A stretch of 64,000 nucleotides of DNA from positions 10,763,598 through 10,827,597 of the forward strand of contig CAIIXF020000001.1 in the NCBI GenBank assembly GCA_903813345.2. The letters run 5' to 3'. The stretch is from Owenia fusiformis (lineage: Eukaryota; Annelida; Polychaeta; Sabellida; Oweniidae). Positions within the stretch are counted from its first letter, which is position 1. Every line of letters begins with the position of its first letter. Below, one piece after another: positions 57,580-64,000 of the stretch. The notes beneath the pieces are model-generated. The model searched no databases, was not told where the DNA came from, and saw only the letters and a list, made by a program, of their open reading frames with translations. A program made the translations under genes and the position numbers.

Positions 57580-58371
57580 GTGAAACCTGTATATCCATTC
57601 ACCTCTCTACTCTAATATAATATGAAAATCTCTCAATCTGAACACTTTTAAGACCCATTTTTTAATTCATAGACTTCCATGTTAAACAAGGCACAGACGT
57701 GAACAATATCGTACCTAAAACACAGCAGTGTGACAGTGAAGAATTTAGGATGGAAAATCCAAAATTGCCACCTTAAAATTTACCCAGAATGCCCAAAAAC
57801 TAATCAGTTCTTAACTTTGATACGTAGAAACATCCCTGAAAATTTCAGATGAATCCATCAAATGGTTTGGCTGGAAACCTGTAGACAAGTCTTGAAAGTG
57901 AAGATTTTAGGACGGAAAATCCAAAATGGCCACCTTAAAATTTACCCAGAATGCCCAAAAACTAATCAGTTCTTAACTTTGATATGTAGAAACATTCCTG
58001 AAAATTTCAGATGAATCCGTCAAATGGTTTGGCTGGAAACCTGTAGACAAGTCTTGAAAGTGAAGATTTTAGGACGGAAAATCCAAAATGGCCACCTTAA
58101 AATTTACCCAGAATGCCCAAAAACTTAACAGTTCTTAACTTTGATACGTAGAAACATTCCTGAAAATTTCAGATGAATCTGTCAAATGGTTTGGCTGGAA
58201 ACCTGTAGACAAGCTGAAAAGTGAGACGCCGCCCGCCCGCCGCCCGCCCGTCAAGCTGATGACAATACCGTACCTTTATTAGGTACGATAAAAACTCAAA
58301 ATATGAACACCTCCTAATTTGAATACTTTTTGGCTGATCACAGTGGTGTTTGGATAAGACAAGTTTTACCA
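57580..58371. mobile_element. pogo-like MITE interrupted by a tandem-repeat element
   Basis: The left part has GTGAAACCTGTATATCC and CAATCTGAACACTTTT; the right part has ATGAACACCTCCTAATTTGA and ends AAGACAAGTTTTACC. These are decayed versions of the 12224-16430 element ends. The element at 57707-58290 is inserted within it. Confidence 0.55.
57707..58290. repeat. 162-bp tandem array with TATCGTACCTAA inverted ends and GC-rich tail
   Basis: Three units (57736, 57898 and 58060) share GGAAAATCCAAAATGGCCAC, CAGAATGCCCAAAAACTAA and GGTTTGGCTGGAAACCTGTA. They end at a (GCCC)n tract near 58225-58252. TATCGTACCTAA (57707) and TTAGGTACGATA (to 58290) are exact inverted termini. Confidence 0.8.
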
Positions 58372-58512
58372 TATTTTTATTATAGCACAAATCAACCAAG
58401 AATTATTTTTTGTTTCTCAATAAAAAAGTAAAATGTTACTAAGTATGCAATCTAATTTAAGCATTGCTACCATTTCAAGTTTAAAGTAGTATATACATAG
58501 CACAGTGATAAA

Positions 58513-59154
58513 TATCGCACTTTGAAGAGCAAACTGGCCACTATGCAATTTACCCAGCATGGCCAAAACCTAATCAGAAATTACTAGTCTGCTCTTGCAT
58601 CTAAAATCCAAAATATCAATTTAGAAAATCAACTTTTTTGACCTTTTCAAGGTCACTGAAGGTGAATGAAAGGTCAAATCTGAAATCTAAGGTCAGATTT
58701 GAACTTCTGAGAACTTGTAGATGTTTTTAAAAAAAAATCTGGTCAATTTGGAGCAAGTTGAAAAATTCAAAATGGCCGCCAAATTGAAAAATTCAAAATG
58801 GCCACCATGTAATTCAGCCAGCATACCCAAAACCTAATCAGATCTTGGCAATAGTCTGCTCTTGCATCTGTAAAAATTTCAAGTTGAACGGATAAGTGGT
58901 TTTCCTGGAATTTTGATGACAAGATTTGTTGAAAAATTCAAAATGGCCGCCACATAGTTTACCCAGCATGCCCTTAACCTAATCAGATCTTGGTACTAGT
59001 CTGCTCTTGCATCTGTAAAAATTTCAAGTTGAACAGGTAAGCAGTTATCCTGGAAATTTGATGACAAGATTTTGTTTATGTCCCGCCCGCCCGCACGCCC
59101 ACCCGCCCAACAGCACAAGACGACGACAATATAGCACTTTTTCAAAGTGCGATA
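58513..59154. repeat. Related element with TATCGCACTTTGAA inverted ends
   Basis: TATCGCACTTTGAA at 58513 and inverted TTCAAAGTGCGATA ending at 59154 enclose two or three diverged units (AAAATTCAAAATGGCCGCCA, CTGCTCTTGCATCTGTAAAA) and a (CCCG)n tract near 59082-59108. Same layout as 57707-58290 with different ends. Confidence 0.75.
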
Positions 59155-60188
59155 ATTTAATAATAATAAAAAGGGATCATTGATTTGGTGCTGATAAGAA
59201 TACATGGGATCAATGATCTAGTTTGATCCTGCCTCCTTAAAAGAGAGCTTCATCTCACTTTTTGAGTTTAAGATAATCTTTTGATTGTGCCTTGAATGAG
59301 AATATAGAGAAATATGTCTTTCAAATTGAATTTTATGCTTTCTATGCTTTCATAAGTATGTGGTATTTATATCATGTTCAAACTCCTATTAAAGGCTGTA
59401 ATAACTGCGTGGTGTCATTAAGATCTTAACAATATCAAAATTGTATATTTCTGTTCTATTCAGAGTTCAGTTAGTTCATGGCTCTGTACCCAAGATGCTC
59501 AGGGTAGCGATTAACTGAACGTGACTCGATAAAGGAATATAATGCAGAATTCAGTGTTCCAGATTCCACCCAAGTAGGAACCCCACATGCCTGACGTTGC
59601 AGCTGCATGCAACACATATCTTGTATCAATAACAGATATATGAAGGTTAGAGGTGGCTGAATTAAAAGCAAATTAACCAAGACAAAACCTCAGTTAAAGA
59701 TAGGGCTAGTAGGATCTCTATTGTGGCTTTGTGTATTATCATGGTATGTGAAATACTATCTACAGTATTCAGTTGGAATTATCAAGTTTCAATCTTATAT
59801 ATTTTTTTTAAATGAGTGGTTGTTAATGTTGATCAAAATGAGTTGTGAGGTTATTAAAACAGAGAGCTAAAATTAGAGTACTCATTTGAAAAAGTGGTGA
59901 TTTTCAATATGAGTGTTGCTTGTATGAAAGTGGTAGCATCACCACTCAGTACTGCAACACGGAGAACACTGTTATTGGTAAGTATAACTATAAAATGATG
60001 TGGAAGGTTACAAGAATCAATTTTCATTATCAATGGTTTCATGAAACTATGTTATGATGGGGTAATCAAAACAGCACATTTTGGCATTTTTGATACAAAA
60101 CATGGAAAAGTAGAAAAGGCAACTCTAGTTACAAATCCCAATAAACAAAATATATCCTCTTTATGGTTATTTCATACTTGACCTAGAG
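59155..60188. other. No gene seen
   Basis: AT-rich sequence with no recognised repeat. Minus-strand frames at 59471-59680 and 59854-60042 lack domain support. Confidence 0.45.
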
Positions 60189-60336
60189 AGTAAAACCTGA
60201 CCTGAACACCTCTTAATGTGAACACTTTCTCAATCTCATGTTGACTTACAAATGGAAAAACCTTGAAACATGAACACCTCCTAATCCAAACACTTTTGGC
60301 GGGTCCCAGTAGCATTTAGATAACACAGGTTTTACT
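60189..60336. mobile_element. Short pogo-like MITE
   Basis: TAAAACCTGACCTGAACACC at the left and ATAACACAGGTTTTACT at the right, with GAACACCTCCTAATCC inside. A 150-bp internal-deletion derivative of the family at 12224-16430. Confidence 0.6.
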
Positions 60337-60419
60337 CCACCTGCCATTTGTTACAGACAGTGACTGCTAAACACCAACTACAAAACACCAACCACCAAAC
60401 ACCATCCAATCAACTTAAA

Positions 60420-61480
60420 ACAGCAAAGTAACACTTTCCAATATTTATATTTTGAAGTAGGGAATCAAACATGGGACCAGTGTATCAACGGTAATTTGCT
60501 TTAGAGGACATTAAGGGCTATTGTCGGACACAGGGTATTGTTGGACGATCAAAAATATCTTTTGTTTTTTATGATTAATTAGACACATCATTTTATAGAT
60601 ACATTGATATATATTTTAAAGGGTCTAACAATGCCCCGGATTTTCACATGATACCAAGGGTTTTTCTGGGAATGCCCCGTGGCCGAGAATGTCCATAGTT
60701 TTGTCTACTACCGAGCTGCTTATGTAAACACTCTAGACTATATATAGGAGCTGAGTTTGACTATGTAATGGTTTTAACAACTGCACAAAGTTAATTTCTT
60801 ATTGAGATGATACACTTCCTTTGGTATTTAAATAATCTGAGACAAACTATAAACATGCTTTATAGGAAATCTGATAAGAGGAAACTACCATCCCAAGCAA
60901 AATTGAACGGATTAGAATTAGAAGGAATATCATGAGAACTAAAACATAACTACAGTGTACAATACTCATAGGAAAATAAGTGTATAATGAATCGAGCAAA
61001 CCTATAGATATTAAAAAGGTCATTAGAAATGTGCTTTCTGAGGAGGGGAATGTTGAGTCAAAATATTCTGAAATTGGTAATTATTTTTGAAAAAGTTTTC
61101 CTTCAATCTGAATCTACCTTAAGTGAGCCAGCTGTGCAAAACTTATGATTATTCTCAAAATGCTGCCATGTGAGCTGCTTGTTTGATTAAAGATTGAAAT
61201 CAAAACTCGACAGACTTAAATTTCCCTGAAATACTATTCTAATGAGACCTGTTAGGAAGTGGTATCTATATTTATACAAAACATATGTTAACTTACAGTT
61301 TGTTACTTCATATGCTTATTCAGACATAGGATTCTAATGAGATAAAATTAGTATGCCATCTGATTCAATGATTATATAATATAGATGGCACTTCCCATTT
61401 CCTATAAATTAATAGCTATGCCCATGTATGGCATATGAAGATTAGGACCAAATTCTAGAGCTGGTATTTACGTAGTTATC
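60420..61480. other. No gene seen
   Basis: AT-rich sequence, apparently unique. No repeat, RNA gene or convincing frame noted. Confidence 0.4.
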
Positions 61481-61489
61481 AAAAATTAT

Positions 61490-61829
61490 GGTGGATATTT
61501 TGAAATTCAGTAGCTCCTATGTCCTTAAAGCACCATATAAAAATTAGAACTAAATCTGTCAACTGGTACTTAAGTTATCAAGGTTTATATTTTTCCAAAA
61601 TGACAGCCATTTTGAATTGAGTGACCATATTGAAAATTCATTCTCAAGCAGAAGTCACATGCCCATAAAGCATCAGCCTATAAGATTTGAACCAATTTGT
61701 CAACCAGTGTTTAAGTTATCACCCAATAGACAAATGAATAGATAAATGGAAAGATGAACAAATGGACAAATGGATGGATGGACAGACAGATAGACAGCCT
61801 CTCTATATCCAAAGTTCAGTGGGATAATT
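61490..61829. repeat. Diverged copy of the 41229-42593 repeat
   Basis: It contains TGACAGCCATTTTGAATTGA, a GGAT/GACA-rich tetranucleotide tail (61735-61797) and the terminal text CTCTATATCC...GTGGGATAATTA that matches the right end of the 41229-42593 element. Confidence 0.6.
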
Positions 61830-62686
61830 AGATGCTGCTACAACAAGCCATGCAATATTCTGATACTTATCACCATCTTTCTGTTTCACTTTATTATAAA
61901 CAGATTTTAACTTCAGTTGGATAGAAACATCTGATTTTACAATATACCTAGTTTAAGACCCCTGCCATTATATATGCCCAACCCTATAGTATTTCTCCAA
62001 CCATCAGAAATAATTCCAGCCAGTCTATTATGGACTAATGAAATGGTAAGAATGTAAATAGTTCAGTAAATTGGCGAGAAATTGAACACCTAAGTTATTT
62101 CTGATCCACAGGTTAGAGGATAATGGATAAATGGCTTATTTATGAATGGTGTACGCAAACATAGTTGGCTCGATTGAGTTGGTGGCATTTAGAATTGTGT
62201 AAACCAATGACGTACATCCTTTATAATTTAGATTGTTCGTCTATTTTGATCTTATTGCTGTGTATATTTCCTTTATACCATAACAGAGCCACTATACAAC
62301 CAAAGATGGGCTTATTATCCTGGAGTATTGATCTTAGACAGGAAATCTTCATTAACATGATTCCCCATAGTTCATATTTTTAGAATTATAGATCGTTTGA
62401 GATAAAACTAGACAACTACAATGAAAGGGCTTAGAAAATACCATCCAACATCTAGTCATGGGACTATAAACACTAAAGTGACCACCATTTTGACACAAAT
62501 GGCTTTCTAACAGAACAGCCAGACCTTAAGGGCAAATATGCCAATAAAATTTGGCTGAAACTGTAACAACAGTATTTGAGTCAAGTAAATGGATTATTGG
62601 CTTCTTGATAGTTCGATTTGACATTTCCAAGGGAACCTAAGAAGGATGTTCTTTTTGGAGCAAAGGAAGTGTTTCATGTTGATACC
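61830..62686. other. No gene seen
   Basis: AT-rich, with a plus-strand frame at 62165-62383 that has no recognised domain. Confidence 0.4.
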
Positions 62687-62785
62687 TAGGAAACAATGCC
62701 ATTTGGGAACCATTGGAGACAATGGGATTTCGGGAATTTTGGAAACCATGGGATTTAGAAAACAATCAGAAACATTGGGATTTAA

Positions 62786-63469
62786 CCTTTAGCGTGCTGC
62801 CGGCGGACTCGTCCGCCGAGACTAAAATGTCTCTCACAACTGCTGGCGGACCCGTACGCCCGATTTCAAACTTTTAAAAACTTTACTTTTTCGCGCCATT
62901 CGTATTGTCCAATTAGATTGCCCGATTTATTCAGTGCCTAACATGACTTCCTGTTGACCTAGAAATGGCGATATTTCGAAAAATAATTCTCAATTCAACA
63001 ATTTAAACAGTGTTTTAGTCGTTTTTAGTGAACGAATCGTACAAAATGGTGGACAAATACGATCACAACGAAAATGTGGAGGAAATGGATTACGATTTCG
63101 AGCTCTTTAGGCTCTTGGAAGCCGATAACGGTCATCGAAAATAGAAATTAGAATATTTTCTGAATTGAAAAATTGAACATTCGATCGCTGCAAATTCAGA
63201 TTTGGATTCTGACCAGACGAAGAGGCGGAGCGGCGGATTCCGGAGGAGTATTCATGGTATATTTATGCCCAGTCGTGTTAATGTACGAAAAAATTCATGA
63301 GAACATTTTTTTCATGAGCCAGGCCACTGTATCTTCCCTCTGTGAAAATTTTATCCAGATTCATTCAGTAGTTATTGAGATATTAATTATTTAGTCCAGG
63401 CATATCATTTTTGAAAAATAAGTCAGATGCGTGGGATATATTTGCTGAAATAAGGCAGCATGGTAAAGG
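62786..63469. mobile_element. piggyBac-like element, internally reduced
   Basis: CCTTTAGCGTGCTGCC at 62786 matches inverted GGCAGCATGGTAAAGG ending at 63469. TTAA flanks both sides (62782-62785, 63470-63473), as in piggyBac. The subterminal region has GC-rich GGCGGACTCGTCCGCC and GGCGGACCCGTACGCC. It is inserted in the minisatellite and interrupts one unit. It holds a short acidic frame at 63046-63144. Confidence 0.8.
63046..63144 (+). pseudogene. Short acidic frame in the piggyBac-like element
   Basis: A 32-codon frame beginning MVDKYDHNENVEEMDYDFEL and ending HRK before a stop. Position after the left end and the acidic composition fit the N-terminus of a piggyBac transposase whose catalytic part has been lost. 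This is a weak inference. Confidence 0.3.
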
Positions 63470-64000
63470 TTAAGGAATCTTTAAAAGTATGACCTTTAGG
63501 GAACAATTGGAAACAATGGGATTCATAGAATCTTGAAAACCATGAAACTAAAGAAGCCAATAGAGACAATAGCATCTAAATGATATTGGAGCCCATGACA
63601 TTTAGGGAACCATTGGAAACAATGGAATTTGGGCAATCTTGAAAACCATTGTATTTAGGGAACTATTGGAAACAATGGGATTTGGGCATCCTTGAAAACC
63701 ATAGCATTTAGGGATCCATTGGATCGGAAACAATGGAGTTTGATCAATCTTGGAAACCATTGTATTGAGGGAACCATTGGAAACAATGGGATTTGGTCAA
63801 TCTTGGAAACCAATGCATTTAGGGAACTATTGGAAACAATGGGATTTGGTCAATCTTGGAAACCAATGCATTTAGGGAACTATTGGAAACAATGGGATTT
63901 GGTCAATCTTGGAAACCAATGCATTTAGGGAACCATTGGAACAATTTGGGCAACCTTGGAAACTATCACATTTTGGGAACCATTGGAGGGAGACAATGGG

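Larger units (their letters stand above)
62687..64000. repeat. About 55-bp minisatellite array interrupted by a MITE, running off the right edge
   Basis: Units of the form TTAGGGAACCATTGGAAACA followed by ATGGGATTTGGTCAATCTTG repeat from about 62687 to 62781, and again from 63474 to the window end. They are most regular from 63740 onward. The frame at 63692-63928 is the array translated. Confidence 0.85.

Noticed and set aside
59471-59680. Minus-strand 69-codon frame with protein-like text (NSALYSFIESRSVNRYPEHL)
   Set aside because: It looks protein-like but I know no matching family and see no flanking exon. Not supported as a gene.
63692-63928. 78-codon protein with WKPMHLGN-like repeats
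   Set aside because: Translation of the 55-bp minisatellite at the right edge.

Overview
The window is AT-rich animal nuclear DNA: genes are split by GT/AG introns, a nuclear-type tRNA-Ala is present, and the introns and spacers are full of small DNA transposons and minisatellites. The gene content fits any metazoan. The repeats (AAATGGCCGCC-type tandem arrays ending in GGAC or CCCG microsatellites, pogo ends reading CAGTAAAACCTG, many foldback MITEs) look like those of a marine invertebrate, perhaps a lophotrochozoan. I cannot name a species. I recognised no retrovirus, LTR element or Polinton.

Layout. (1) 390-11055, minus strand: the first eight coding exons (about 291 codons) of lysosomal alpha-N-acetylglucosaminidase (NAGLU), running off the left edge. 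One intron holds a 4.6 kb element with long inverted repeats around a G-poor CACAACC-type block. (2) 11257-11328, plus strand: tRNA-Ala(CGC), about 200 bp from the NAGLU start codon. (3) 12.2-16.4 kb: a pogo/Tigger-like element holding a LINE that is itself split by a foldback element, plus a Harbinger-like MITE. (4) 18071-26131, plus strand: a tandem hot-dog thioesterase-like gene with two common 5' exons followed by three complete alternative terminal exons. All three have the same splice phase and their own stop codon. This is the most interesting system in the window. (5) 26-32 kb: repeats. (6) 32181-56672, minus strand: a complete 18-coding-exon R3H-SUZ gene of the R3HDM1/R3HDM2/ARPP21/Encore family (reconstructed 1146 aa). 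(7) 33599-37099, plus strand, wholly inside one R3HDM intron: a five-exon, 732-aa membrane-anchored carboxylesterase of the cholinesterase family with an intact Ser-Glu-His triad. (8) 57-64 kb: tandem repeats and MITEs only.

How the parts relate. NAGLU works in lysosomal heparan sulfate breakdown. The thioesterase-like proteins probably hydrolyse acyl-thioesters. The R3HDM protein is a probable RNA-binding regulator of mRNA. The nested esterase should face the cell surface or secretory lumen. I see no common pathway. All exon coordinates come from reading splice sites, phase and family motifs by eye. The summed CDS lengths are multiples of three for R3HDM, the esterase and all three thioesterase isoforms.
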